Of a DNA stretch of 64,000 nt, positions 26,401 to 33,759 are shown one piece after another. Source of the stretch: Bin52 sp965243345 (GTDB lineage Bacteria > Pseudomonadota > Alphaproteobacteria > Thalassobaculales > Thalassobaculaceae); assembly GCA_965243345.1 (NCBI GenBank), contig CBDEUR010000002.1, positions 1-64,000 of the forward strand, in the 5' to 3' direction. The notes under the pieces are model-generated. The model searched no databases, was not told the origin of the DNA, and saw only the letters and a program-made list of their open reading frames with translations. A program made the position numbers and the translations under genes. Position 1 is the first letter of the stretch. Every line of letters begins with the position of its first letter.

Positions 26401-27513
26401 GTTGTAGGGTGGCAGACCGATCGAGGCATCGCCTTGGTCGATGGCGCGGGACAACTCGTTAACCGCCGCCCAGTAGCGCGCCTGGGTTTCGGAGAACACC
26501 TCGCCCCTGTCCTTGCGGCCGCCTACATCCCGGCGCACGTGCTCCCGCAAAGCGTATCTGCCATACCGATGATCCCGAACCGGCAACAGGTCGCGGTCCT
26601 CGGCATAGAGGATGAACAGCAAACGGTAGAGGAAGACCAAGGCTGCCTCACGCACCTCAGCGAGCGGCGCGTCTGGCGCGTCTGCGGCGATGGCCCGAAC
26701 GAGCTGGGGAAACACCCGGCCGAATACCAGATCGGAGAGATTGCCGGCGACCCGAGCCTCGTAGACGCGCCCCTGCTCAAGCGCGCGGTGGTGGAACGTG
26801 TACCCGTCCGCTTCGGTAAGAAATGCCTCCCGCCGGAAGAACAGGGCGAACAGCTTGAGCGCGTGGCGCCGGTCTTCCGCGCCTTGCGCGAAGAGTCCGT
26901 CGTTGTGCCCGGGGATGTCGAGGATCGCCGGGAGGTCGGCCTCCAGGAACTGCTCGGAGACCGACCGGGCGCCGCTGTAGTAGAGCCGCCACCGGGCACC
27001 GTTGGTGAGAATGCCCCACCGGAGCGCGCCTTTCGTCAGGTCGTCCGCGCGGCGCAGGTAGCGCAGCATCTGGGTCGACGGCGCGGTCTGCTCGCCGGTG
27101 TATCCGGAGCTTCGGTCGAGCGGGACGTGCCAGCGCTTGGACTCCACCAGTGCGAGGCCGACGTGGTAGCGCATCCACTCCTCTGTAAGGGTGTTGGCGC
27201 GGTTCTTCACGGCTTCGTCTGCAAACAGGAGGCCGTCGGGGACGGCCTCCCGGCCCGCGGCGCTCAGATTCTGCTGGCGCAGATAGGCAGTCCAGCCTAG
27301 CGTGGCGAGAACACGCCAGATCAGGTCGTCCTCGGTCTGTGTCTCGTTGGGTGAGCCGCCATGGGGGAAGGTGCCGAAGATCGCCCGCATGCGGGTCTCG
27401 AGGTCCTGCAGGGTGGCATCGTCGAGCGCGTGCCAATCCGCTGTTTCGGCAACGGTGTCGTAAAGGAAGTCGCTGGCGAACAGGCTTCCGTGAACTGCAA
27501 CATCGATGCTCAT
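23449..27513 (-). CDS. Type IIG restriction-modification enzyme (Eco57I-like)
   Basis: 1354 aa, a single-chain nuclease plus adenine-N6 methyltransferase. The N-terminal ~200 residues contain PDGLLF...LALVESKRWH, the PD-(D/E)XK nuclease core. The methyltransferase has motif I DPAMGSGHFL near residue 521, then KNPMAVELAKVSLWL, and motif IV GNPPWE near residue 808. The last ~450 residues are AT-rich and form the likely target-recognition domain. Such enzymes methylate one strand and cut at a distance from asymmetric sites. On a mobile element it would serve in defence or self-maintenance. No separate specificity or methylase gene adjoins it. Confidence 0.88.
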   Translation of the reverse strand: MSIDVAVHGSLFASDFLYDTVAETADWHALDDATLQDLETRMRAIFGTFPHGGSPNETQTEDDLIWRVLATLGWTAYLRQQNLSAAGREAVPDGLLFADEAVKNRANTLTEEWMRYHVGLALVESKRWHVPLDRSSGYTGEQTAPSTQMLRYLRRADDLTKGALRWGILTNGARWRLYYSGARSVSEQFLEADLPAILDIPGHNDGLFAQGAEDRRHALKLFALFFRREAFLTEADGYTFHHRALEQGRVYEARVAGNLSDLVFGRVFPQLVRAIAADAPDAPLAEVREAALVFLYRLLFILYAEDRDLLPVRDHRYGRYALREHVRRDVGGRKDRGEVFSETQARYWAAVNELSRAIDQGDASIGLPPYNGGLFDRTRTRLLERVRLGDRSMADIIDALSFERNGTGPGRYINYRDLGVHQLGSIYERLLEHEVVRNGDKLVVRPNVFARKVSGSYYTPDDLVGLILDETVGPLVAAHTDAFSAEVARLPAHGSDREHAVSVLAQHDPAQAILALRICDPAMGSGHFLVALVDWLADRALAAMAEAEALVGGYVSPFGARIRNIRERIAANAEQRDWSINPERLDDRHIVRRMVLKRCVYGVDKNPMAVELAKVSLWLHTFTVGAPLSFLDHHLRCGDSLFGAWSRAAMDTAASYGGPLLLHGSITQAERSAEAMQRIEELTDAEIAEAHLSAEAFDELEDATRPLDAILSFVHSLTWLNVKDRESKAALQAFFGGLLGDPIAITLGREGIAENGTGRARLIELLAEARRLVSEERFLHWQTAFPGVWTNWQDASPDGGFDAIVGNPPWERMRLEEVEWFATRRRDIALAPRAADRKRLIATLQHQDVLLAREYTVASERAAMAIRTARSGGDYPLLSAGDVNLYALFVERAMALVRPDGMIGLLTPVGIATDKFTSPFFSNLISQQLIKTFYAFENRRGWLFPDVHHEEQPSIAVFTKGARAFPRMELCVRISGWEQFHDPERRFSIHSSRITRLNPNTGTVPLFRTRRDAELTTGIYERLPVLVNRSSSKPVEAWPLKYIRMFDMTNHSGLFRTRTELLEKERAYPIGRNRYNSPNGEWGPLYEGKTIQLFNHRYANVRINPNSISGQGIARPLTAEQLQDPNIVPEPRYWVHYREVPSFGVGWAIAFNDVCNTNNARTLITAIVPAVACGNTLPLFLPTDLSYLPRLVCLAANFGSILCDYVARRKIQSRHLNKYIIEQLPVVPPCRYERVCMGPKSAGQIIREAMLELTYTAHDMAPFACDMAYVHEDGRVRDPFVWHEERRLLLRAKLDAVFFHLYGVTDRDDVRYVYSTFPVVQREEIEAYGAYRSRDLCLAWMNALAAGDPDATIA

Positions 27514-27655
27514 AGCGAATTCTCAGCCCAACTTCGCGTGTGCCGTGGCAGGGATCATTGAAGTGCTCCGGTGTGGATTGGGTTTCAGCGCCGCGTATGA
27601 TCGATCAGCAATGCCTGCGCAGGTTGACCGGGGGTCGAAGGACACACGCACGGCC

Positions 27656-28267
27656 TCACTTCCCCATCACGCGTCGCCCCCGTTCGCGCAGCTTGCCCTC
27701 AGGAGATACGTGACGGTACAGCGTATGCTTGCTGACGCCGAGCTCGGCGCAGAGGTCCCGTACGCTGGTTGCACGCTCGGCCATCGCAGCCTGGGCCAGG
27801 CGCAGCTTAGCACGAGTCATCACCCGCGGCCGTCCGCCAGTGCGGCCGCGGGCCCTTGCCGCTGCGATGCCGGCGCGAGTGCGTTCGCCGATTTGCTCGC
27901 GCTCGAACTCCGCCAACGCCGCGAACAGCCGGAACGTCAGCCGGCCGGCCGCAGTGGTGGTGTCGACGACAGCCCCCTCCCCGCTCAGAACCCGCAGGCC
28001 GACGCCGCGCTTCTCGAGCGCAGTGACCGTCGCGACCAGGTGCGGGAAGCTCCGCCCCAGGCGGTCGAGACGCCAGACAAGGAGGACGTCGCCCGCGCGC
28101 AGGGCGCGCAAACAGTTCTTGAGACCTGGTCGGTCGTCGCGCGCGCCTGACGCCTGGTCGGTGTAGATCTGATCCCGCTCCACACCGGCTGCCAGGAGCG
28201 CGTCGAGCTGCAGGTCCATCACCTGCGATCCGTCCACCTTCGAGACCCGCATGTATCCGATCAGCAT
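27656..28267 (-). CDS. Serine recombinase (Tn3-type resolvase/invertase)
   Basis: 203 aa from the ATG at 28267. The catalytic Ser9 lies in GYMRVSK; RLDRLGRS and FEREQIGERTRAG are the conserved resolvase segments, and the C-terminal HTH is SVRDLCAELGVSKHTLYRH. It catalyses resolution or inversion at short sites by Ser-DNA linkage. No Tn3 transposase is beside it. It sits at the right edge of the AT-rich island, so it may be a dimer resolution system or the remnant of how the island was gained. Confidence 0.88.
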   Translation of the reverse strand: MLIGYMRVSKVDGSQVMDLQLDALLAAGVERDQIYTDQASGARDDRPGLKNCLRALRAGDVLLVWRLDRLGRSFPHLVATVTALEKRGVGLRVLSGEGAVVDTTTAAGRLTFRLFAALAEFEREQIGERTRAGIAAARARGRTGGRPRVMTRAKLRLAQAAMAERATSVRDLCAELGVSKHTLYRHVSPEGKLRERGRRVMGK

Positions 28268-28575
28268 GATGCGTCTCAAAAACACTCGTTTGTGATACGA
28301 AGGGCCGTGAGCGGCCCAGTGCACGGAATCGTGTCGCAAAACCCGTCTCATTGCAACGTCGCACAAAGGGTAGCCGAGTTTGGTGGAACACCACGGCAGG
28401 CTGCTGCAACGCACCGCGCGGTCGTCGGATCGCCCAGACCCGAATCGATAAGCGCGGGGGAATGTTCCCCGGCAAAATCCGCGTTCCGTCGCTTGGGGAT
28501 TTTGCCGGTTCGCCGACTGCGAGGTCGGCCCCTTGCGCGCACGCGGAGCAGCGCATGTCCTGCCATGGGGTCAGC
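28268..28575. other. Intergenic region upstream of the recombinase
   Basis: No gene. It contains repeated CGTCTCA (28272-28278, 28344-28350) and GTCGCAAAA/GTCGCACAA (28333, 28358) units close to the recombinase start. They could be parts of a res or crossover site, but I cannot define subsites. Confidence 0.3.
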
Positions 28576-29061
28576 TTACCGGCGGTTGTACAGTACGAGT
28601 GCTGTGGGGGACGGGAAGCGCCGATCGTCATCCTCTGCGGTGCGGCGGATTGAGGGAACTAAATCGTCGCTCTCAGTGATCCAGGAGCCTGTGCTGTCGC
28701 GGCGACCGGAGAGGATCGCAGTGCCACCGCGAGTGATGCGTTCGGAGGCCAGGCGGAAAGCAGCTTGCCGAACTTCGTCATCAGCGAGGTGAAGGTTGCT
28801 AAGGATGAGGACCCAATCATGCGGGACCTGGCGGTCGACCTCCGCCAGGTCCTCGATGTACGAGACCGCCCGGAGGTCCTCGTCGTGGGAGGATGCACCA
28901 ATTGCCTGGGCCCATCCGGCGGCGATCTCCCAGCAGCGGTGGGTGCGTTCGCCGGGCATGGCGATAAGCAGTGCCGGCGTGCGTTGCTGCTGTGCCAGCG
29001 AAAGGCCATGAAAAGCGGCGTCGACACCGTCAGCAATCCAAAGCTCCATGGGTGCGGGCAA
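28576..29061 (-). CDS. Unknown protein
   Basis: 161 aa if it starts at TTG 29061, which has GAGGAG at an ideal 7-bp spacing; the nearest ATG is 29049 (157 aa). Contains DWVLILSNLHLADDEVRQAAF, like the Walker B part of an ATPase, but no Walker A loop is present. Function unknown. Confidence 0.5.
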   Translation of the reverse strand: MPAPMELWIADGVDAAFHGLSLAQQQRTPALLIAMPGERTHRCWEIAAGWAQAIGASSHDEDLRAVSYIEDLAEVDRQVPHDWVLILSNLHLADDEVRQAAFRLASERITRGGTAILSGRRDSTGSWITESDDLVPSIRRTAEDDDRRFPSPTALVLYNRR

Positions 29062-29129
29062 GCACAGACTCCTCGATACACTCACGCAATGAGTCGGGGT
29101 CGACCCGGCCCGTCGCCCCCCCTCCTCGT

Positions 29130-29363
29130 TCAGCGCGGACGGAGGTAGAACATGACCAAAAGGCCCGTGACGAAGAGGGCTACGGGTAGCACGTAGAACA
29201 GGGGCGCGTCGGCACGACTGGCGTAGGCGTGAATCAGCGGCATCGGGGCGGCACACATCCCGCACATTCCGCCGACCACAAGGGCTTTCGCGATGCGGGG
29301 GTTGGTCTGGTCCACTCCGGCGAGCATCATGGCGAAGGAACCGGCCAGAACTACGATCTCCAT
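29130..29363 (-). CDS. Small two-helix membrane protein
   Basis: 77 aa behind AAAGGAACAACC. Two or three hydrophobic helices (start; GGMCGMCAAPM; LFYVLPVALFVTGLLVMFYL). No family known. It follows the membrane ankyrin gene. Confidence 0.5.
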   Translation of the reverse strand: MEIVVLAGSFAMMLAGVDQTNPRIAKALVVGGMCGMCAAPMPLIHAYASRADAPLFYVLPVALFVTGLLVMFYLRPR

Positions 29364-29418
29364 GGTTGTTCCTTTCGAAGCGCGGCAAACGCGAACGCAG
29401 TGAACCCGAGTCGTGCCA

Positions 29419-29997
29419 TCAGTGCAAGGCCCCCTCGGTGAGCCGCCGGTAGGCTTCTGTGCCCGTCATCTTATTGTTGCTCTTTGCGAGATCCACCACC
29501 GTTTGGCCGTCAATGGTTTGCGCCTTCACGTCAGCCCCGGCATCCAGGAGCACGGTGACAACCTCGGGTGTGCCGTGCCCGGCCGCCACGTGCAGCGGCG
29601 TCCAGCCGTTCTTGTCCCGCGTCTCAATGTCAACTCCGGCATTCAGCAGCACGGTGATGCTCTCGGGAATGCCGCGGACCGCGGCCACGTGCAGCACCAG
29701 GTCTCCGGCCGTCTTCCGCGTCCAGAGCCTTTCCACCAGGTAGAGATGGATGATGCACAGGAGAATGACGCCGGCTGGAAGGCCGGGCAGGTCGCCGTCC
29801 GCAGCTATGGGCAGAGTGAGCATGAAGGGGCCGAGGTAGACGGCGACTACCATCCAGACTGTCAGTTTCAGGGCGATGCGGTGGTGGTGTCGACGGACGA
29901 TGTGGAAGCAGACCAGGGTGACGACGATCGAGATAGCCACCCCGCCGTAGGTGAGGACGCCGGCGTTTGCAAGGATGATCGGGTAGACAAATTCCAT
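29419..29997 (-). CDS. Membrane-anchored ankyrin protein
   Basis: 192 aa from the ATG at 29997 (AAGG upstream); a GTG at 30057 would add 20 residues. Residues 1-95 hold three transmembrane helices; residues about 100-170 hold two ankyrin repeats (LHVAAVRGIPESITVLLNAG, TPLHVAAGHGTPEVVTVLL). The ankyrin part faces the cytosol or periplasm depending on topology, which I cannot settle. It is the second ankyrin protein of the element. Confidence 0.75.
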   Translation of the reverse strand: MEFVYPIILANAGVLTYGGVAISIVVTLVCFHIVRRHHHRIALKLTVWMVVAVYLGPFMLTLPIAADGDLPGLPAGVILLCIIHLYLVERLWTRKTAGDLVLHVAAVRGIPESITVLLNAGVDIETRDKNGWTPLHVAAGHGTPEVVTVLLDAGADVKAQTIDGQTVVDLAKSNNKMTGTEAYRRLTEGALH

Positions 29998-30179
29998 GAC
30001 GATGCCTTGCTGGGAGGGTGTTGGAAGAGCCCCCTCGTTGATTCGGATGGGGATCACGGTTCACATGGATCTTCCTGATGGCCGGAACCACGGAGGACCC
30101 CCCTGCACCCCGGCGAAATTCCTCCACGCGCCCTACCCTCTGTCTATACTGGCACTCACTCGCTGAGGAGACCTCCGGC

Positions 30180-30593
30180 ATGGCTCAGACCCCTGTACAT
30201 GACAGCCGCGTGCCGCCAGCCGACAGTCTTTCCCCGGCCGAAGCCATTGTCCTGCTGCGTGGCATCTACGTCGGCGCGACAGCCCTCGCGCAGGACATCC
30301 TGTCCGACGCCCTGCCCAACGCCAGTATCTCCGTCTCCCTGTGCCTCATGACTGTTTCAGACAGCGACCTTGGCCCAGCCGCCACGCAGGATCCGGCCGC
30401 TGCCTGGTACCTGCAGCTCCGCTCGCCCGCAGGCCGGGTCGCAGAGTGGCACACCGGGGTTCCCGGCCCCGCCGCGGGCGGCCCGTCCACGCAGGCTCTC
30501 GTGGACGCGGGGTTCTCTTGCTGGGAAGGGCCGGCGGAGGACGCCTCCAATGCCCGCTGGCTGGCGAGCACCAGTCCATCCGGCATGGCGTGA
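30180..30593 (+). CDS. Unknown protein
   Basis: 137 aa, ATG behind TGAGGAGACC. Soluble, Ala-rich, no recognised domain. It points toward the leftward transfer operon and meets its last gene with a 9-bp gap. Confidence 0.5.
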   Translation: MAQTPVHDSRVPPADSLSPAEAIVLLRGIYVGATALAQDILSDALPNASISVSLCLMTVSDSDLGPAATQDPAAAWYLQLRSPAGRVAEWHTGVPGPAAGGPSTQALVDAGFSCWEGPAEDASNARWLASTSPSGMA

Positions 30594-30602
30594 GGTGGAC
30601 GT

Positions 30603-30902
30603 TCACCGATACGGGTCCTGTTCGGCTGCGTGCAGCGGCGACATCTTCCCGAGCGCCCGATCAATCTCGCGCCTGATGTCCTGCTCCAGCCGTCTGCGCA
30701 CCTCACTGGCTGCTTCCGTGCCCCGCACCTCGGCCGCCCGGTCTTGCCTTTCACCGCACCCGCGCTGACAGGGGGCCGGGACAATCACGACGCCGGGCTT
30801 GCGGAACGGCCCCAGTCCCTCCCACCAGAATGCCGCATGACACGGGGCCGCGCTCACCGCGACAAGCGTGCCCAGCGCCCAACCGGCGGCGCGGATAGTC
30901 AT
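30603..30902 (-). CDS. Small exported protein of transfer operon
   Basis: 99 aa. Residues 1-23 are a signal peptide (TIRAAGWALGTLVAVSAAPCHA). The mature part has a Cys pair (CQRGC) and a charged helix (EVRRRLEQDIRREIDRAL). Its ATG overlaps the previous gene (ATGA), so it is the last gene of the pil-tra operon. Family unknown. Confidence 0.55.
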   Translation of the reverse strand: MTIRAAGWALGTLVAVSAAPCHAAFWWEGLGPFRKPGVVIVPAPCQRGCGERQDRAAEVRGTEAASEVRRRLEQDIRREIDRALGKMSPLHAAEQDPYR

Positions 30903-31180
30903 CGCCGCCGGTTCCCGGCCGGCCGCAGCCGGCGTAGCCCCCTGACCAGGCTTGCGTAGACAGCCTGCACGTGCCGGTGCCGATCGTGATCGATGGCGCC
31001 CTCCTCCCGCTCGACCACCAGGTCACTGACCCCGGCCGTCTCCGTTTCGTCACCGCCCGCTGCATCCAGCAGCGATCCAACACCGTCCGGAACCGTGCGC
31101 ACGCCAAGACCCTCGGCAGGCGCGATCGCGACGCGTACCGCCCCTGGGGGTGTCCCGGATGTCTGGTCCTGCCCCATCAT
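30899..31180 (-). CDS. Unknown small protein of transfer operon
   Basis: 93 aa, start in an ATGA overlap with the 235-aa gene. Ends very basic (RHVQAVYASLVRGLRRLRPAGNRRR). No motif. Position next to icmT-type genes suggests an accessory transfer protein. Confidence 0.5.
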   Translation of the reverse strand: MMGQDQTSGTPPGAVRVAIAPAEGLGVRTVPDGVGSLLDAAGGDETETAGVSDLVVEREEGAIDHDRHRHVQAVYASLVRGLRRLRPAGNRRR

Positions 31181-31884
31181 TCTGCCTCCAGCTTGATGTG
31201 CGGTGCGACTGACCCGACCGCACGAAGCGGAAGCTCGAGGAAGGCCGGCCCCCTGACAAACACGCACCGATAGGTGAGTGCGCTGCCGACACTGCCTGCC
31301 AGCAAGCGCGTGATGACCGTACGGAAGTGTCGGCCGAGGAAGGTGACGATCTCGGCCGTATCGACAAGATCACCGTGGATTAGCATCGCTCCCTGCATCG
31401 CCGCCCGCACCTCCTCGGTGCGGGTCAGGTAGACGAGCCCGCCGCCCACACTGATAGGGTAGTGACAGCAGGCCGACCAGCCTGTATCGGCGACCACCCA
31501 CGTGCGGCAGATGCCCTCCCCGTCGAACGCCCGCAGCTCTGTCTGCCCCGGCAAGACCCGCACGTCGACGGTGGACGGATGTCCAACCTGCCTGTCCTCC
31601 TCCAGCTCCAGCAGATGGAACGGCTGCTGACGGGCGTAGTCCCGCTCGATTTCGGCCGAGAGTTCCCTGGGAATGCTCCCAACCAGGCCATCAAGGCTGG
31701 TATCGCACTCGATGCCTTGCCCTGAACCTCCCTCAAGACTATCCGGATGGGACCCGGCCCTCGCGTGCAGTCCGATCGGGGCCGGGGACCTGCCCTGTTC
31801 CCGGTCCTGTTCAACGGCCATGTTCGCCCTGCCCGGGCGATAGCCCGCGAGCTGCTCGAAAAGCGGGCGGCGCATGTCTGTCAT
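31177..31884 (-). CDS. Unknown transfer-operon protein
   Basis: 235 aa, ATG overlapping the end of the icmT-like gene (ATGA). The first 65 residues look disordered; the rest is mixed alpha/beta without a known motif. On IncI plasmids traL follows traK at this place, but I see no similarity and do not assign it. Confidence 0.55.
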   Translation of the reverse strand: MTDMRRPLFEQLAGYRPGRANMAVEQDREQGRSPAPIGLHARAGSHPDSLEGGSGQGIECDTSLDGLVGSIPRELSAEIERDYARQQPFHLLELEEDRQVGHPSTVDVRVLPGQTELRAFDGEGICRTWVVADTGWSACCHYPISVGGGLVYLTRTEEVRAAMQGAMLIHGDLVDTAEIVTFLGRHFRTVITRLLAGSVGSALTYRCVFVRGPAFLELPLRAVGSVAPHIKLEAE

Positions 31885-32351
31885 CTCCCACCCACCTTTC
31901 GGCCGACGTCGGCAGGGCCAGGCCGGCGAGAAAGCTGCGGCAGGCGCCCGGCGATCCGGCGCAGCGGCGCGAACAGTCGGCGCCGGATCGCCGGACTCGG
32001 GCCGGCCTCCACAACACCGCCGGATACCACAGCCGGCGGCCAGTCCGGCGAGAACGCTGCTTCCCAGCTCAGGTCCGACACCGGGCGGCGCATGCCCGGG
32101 CCCCGCGCCAGTCGACGCCTGCCGATGAGCACCGCCCGAAACCGTCTGATGGCCTGCTCAAGCCGCATGCCGCGCCACTCGATCCAGACGGAGAGCAGCA
32201 GCAGCGCACTGGCGAGCCCGACCGTCCACAGCCGCGCGTGTAGCAGCACCAGTAGCACCAGAAGCGCGACCCGGCTGTCGAAGACAAGGAATCGTGCTGA
32301 AATCTGCGTGTCGCGCCAGAACGCCGCGTCCCCGATCCTGTACACGGTCAC
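31881..32351 (-). CDS. traK: IcmT/TraK-like inner-membrane protein
   Basis: 156 aa. The YRIGDAAFWRDTQISARFLVFDSR start, two hydrophobic stretches (VALLVLLVLLHARLW, TVGLASALLLLSVWIEW) and the following RRFRAVLIGRRR match IcmT/TraK, a small protein always found with the IncI/Dot-Icm ATPase. It starts in an ATGA overlap with the dotB-like gene. The C-terminal 60 residues are longer than usual. Confidence 0.85.
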   Translation of the reverse strand: MTVYRIGDAAFWRDTQISARFLVFDSRVALLVLLVLLHARLWTVGLASALLLLSVWIEWRGMRLEQAIRRFRAVLIGRRRLARGPGMRRPVSDLSWEAAFSPDWPPAVVSGGVVEAGPSPAIRRRLFAPLRRIAGRLPQLSRRPGPADVGRKVGGR

Positions 32352-33742
32352 GGCCCTCCCGGTCCGCCCAGTCGGCGACAGTCCCGCGCGCTGATCAATC
32401 CGGCGCTGTGCAGTCGGCCCGCGTGCGCCGCCATCGTCTGACCCCGTTCAGGGTCGTCGAGCCCGTCCATGAACGCAACCACGATCGACGCCCACTGCGA
32501 CGAGGGCATCGACAGGAGCCTGTCGCGGATCTCACGTGACACGATCAGGTACTCTCTGACCGGAATCCGGCCGCCCCCGACCCGTGGCACCAGCGCCTGG
32601 ACCATCATGAGTCGCAATGAAGAGGCGAGGTCGTGAGCGCGTGCCTCGCGCTCCTCTGCACCGAAGATCGAGAGCAAGCGCCGGATCACGTCAGGCACGG
32701 TTCCGGCATGCGTGGTTGTGTACACCAGATGTCCCGTGATTGACGCCTCCAGGCTGGCTGAGATCGTCGCATGATCCCGGGCCTCTCCAACCACGATCAC
32801 GTGCGGTTTCCGCCTCAGGGCCGAGCGCACCCCTTCGGCGAAGCTGGCGATGTGGCGACCGACCTCGGACTGACCGATGGTGCTGCGAGTCATGGTGGTC
32901 CAGATGTCCTCGAACGAAAATTCGACGGGTGCTTCGATGTCGACAATCTTCACCGGGCGGTCCTGGTCCTCGAGCAACTGGCGCACCACGGCTGCAAGGG
33001 TCGTACTCTTGCCGTGACCGGTGGCGCCAGCCACGACGGCCAGCCCGTCCCGCGGCGTCATGGCCTCGAGCAGCGGCCCCGAGAGCCCCACCTGGCCGAC
33101 GCTCGGAGTCGCCTGCGGCAAGGCGCGAAACGTCAACTCGACCCCGCTGCCCGATGCGGCGTGAATTCCGGTCGCGTTGACACGGAACCGCTGCTTGCGG
33201 TCATCCGGCATCACCAGCTCGTAGGAGTAATCCAGCACCTCGCGCGAGTTGATCTCCGTCCGGGCGTGAGCACCCCTCGCCGGCCCGCCATAGGACTCGA
33301 TCAGAATCTCGTCGATTTCGGACGCACCGAGGCTGCGCCGGGTCACGATGTGAAGCTGACCGTCGATTTCCGCCCGGGCGCGCCGCCCGGTCTGCAACGT
33401 CACGTCCGACGCGCCCGTCAACACGCAGGACAGCAGCAGGGTCCTGAACTCCTCGGCAGTGATCCGCGCCGGTTCGGCGTCGAAACAGGGCTGGATCAAC
33501 TGCCCCGGATCAAGCGTGATCTTCCGGGCCAGGGCGACGCCGGGCAGCAGAACGCCGAAACGGTCCCGCTCGCCCGGGTTTGGAGAAGCAGGTGAACGCC
33601 CGGCGTCGCCCTGGCCCGGAAGATCACGCAGCGCATCATTCGGCTCCGCAGCAACAGTGGAGCCGCCTGCTTCTGCCGCCGGCCCCTTCCCTGGCCCCTC
33701 GCCCCTGGCGAACCCACGGGCAATCAGGTCCCGGAGCATCAC
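32348..33742 (-). CDS. traJ: DotB/TraJ-type transfer ATPase
   Basis: 464 aa. A PilT-like ATPase with Walker A GATGHGKSTT near residue 230, Asp box VDIEAPVEF, Walker B-type HVIVVGEARD and the His box TTTHAGT. In this system DotB is the cytosolic hexamer that energises the type IV secretion complex with DotO. The conserved family part begins about residue 75. The N-terminal extension is not conserved-looking and carries both arms of a perfect 30-bp inverted repeat. GTG at 33742 with GGGAG upstream is used; ATG is the next codon. Confidence 0.92.
   Translation of the reverse strand: MMLRDLIARGFARGEGPGKGPAAEAGGSTVAAEPNDALRDLPGQGDAGRSPASPNPGERDRFGVLLPGVALARKITLDPGQLIQPCFDAEPARITAEEFRTLLLSCVLTGASDVTLQTGRRARAEIDGQLHIVTRRSLGASEIDEILIESYGGPARGAHARTEINSREVLDYSYELVMPDDRKQRFRVNATGIHAASGSGVELTFRALPQATPSVGQVGLSGPLLEAMTPRDGLAVVAGATGHGKSTTLAAVVRQLLEDQDRPVKIVDIEAPVEFSFEDIWTTMTRSTIGQSEVGRHIASFAEGVRSALRRKPHVIVVGEARDHATISASLEASITGHLVYTTTHAGTVPDVIRRLLSIFGAEEREARAHDLASSLRLMMVQALVPRVGGGRIPVREYLIVSREIRDRLLSMPSSQWASIVVAFMDGLDDPERGQTMAAHAGRLHSAGLISARDCRRLGGPGGP
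33516..33627. repeat. Perfect 30-bp inverted repeat in dotB
   Basis: Arms 33516-33545 and 33598-33627 are exact reverse complements over 30 bp (ends GTGATCTTCCGGGCC and GGCCCGGAAGATCAC), with a 52-bp loop. They encode residues about 39-49 and 66-76. Inverting the loop would put TGA in frame. Confidence 0.85.
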
Positions 33743-33759
33743 CGTGTCGCTCCCGCTCC

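Noticed and set aside
5400..28267. A CRISPR-guided (Tn7-like) transposon
   Set aside because: No TnsA, TnsB, TnsC or TniQ-like protein is present. The only recombinase is a Tn3-type resolvase 17 kb away in a different island.
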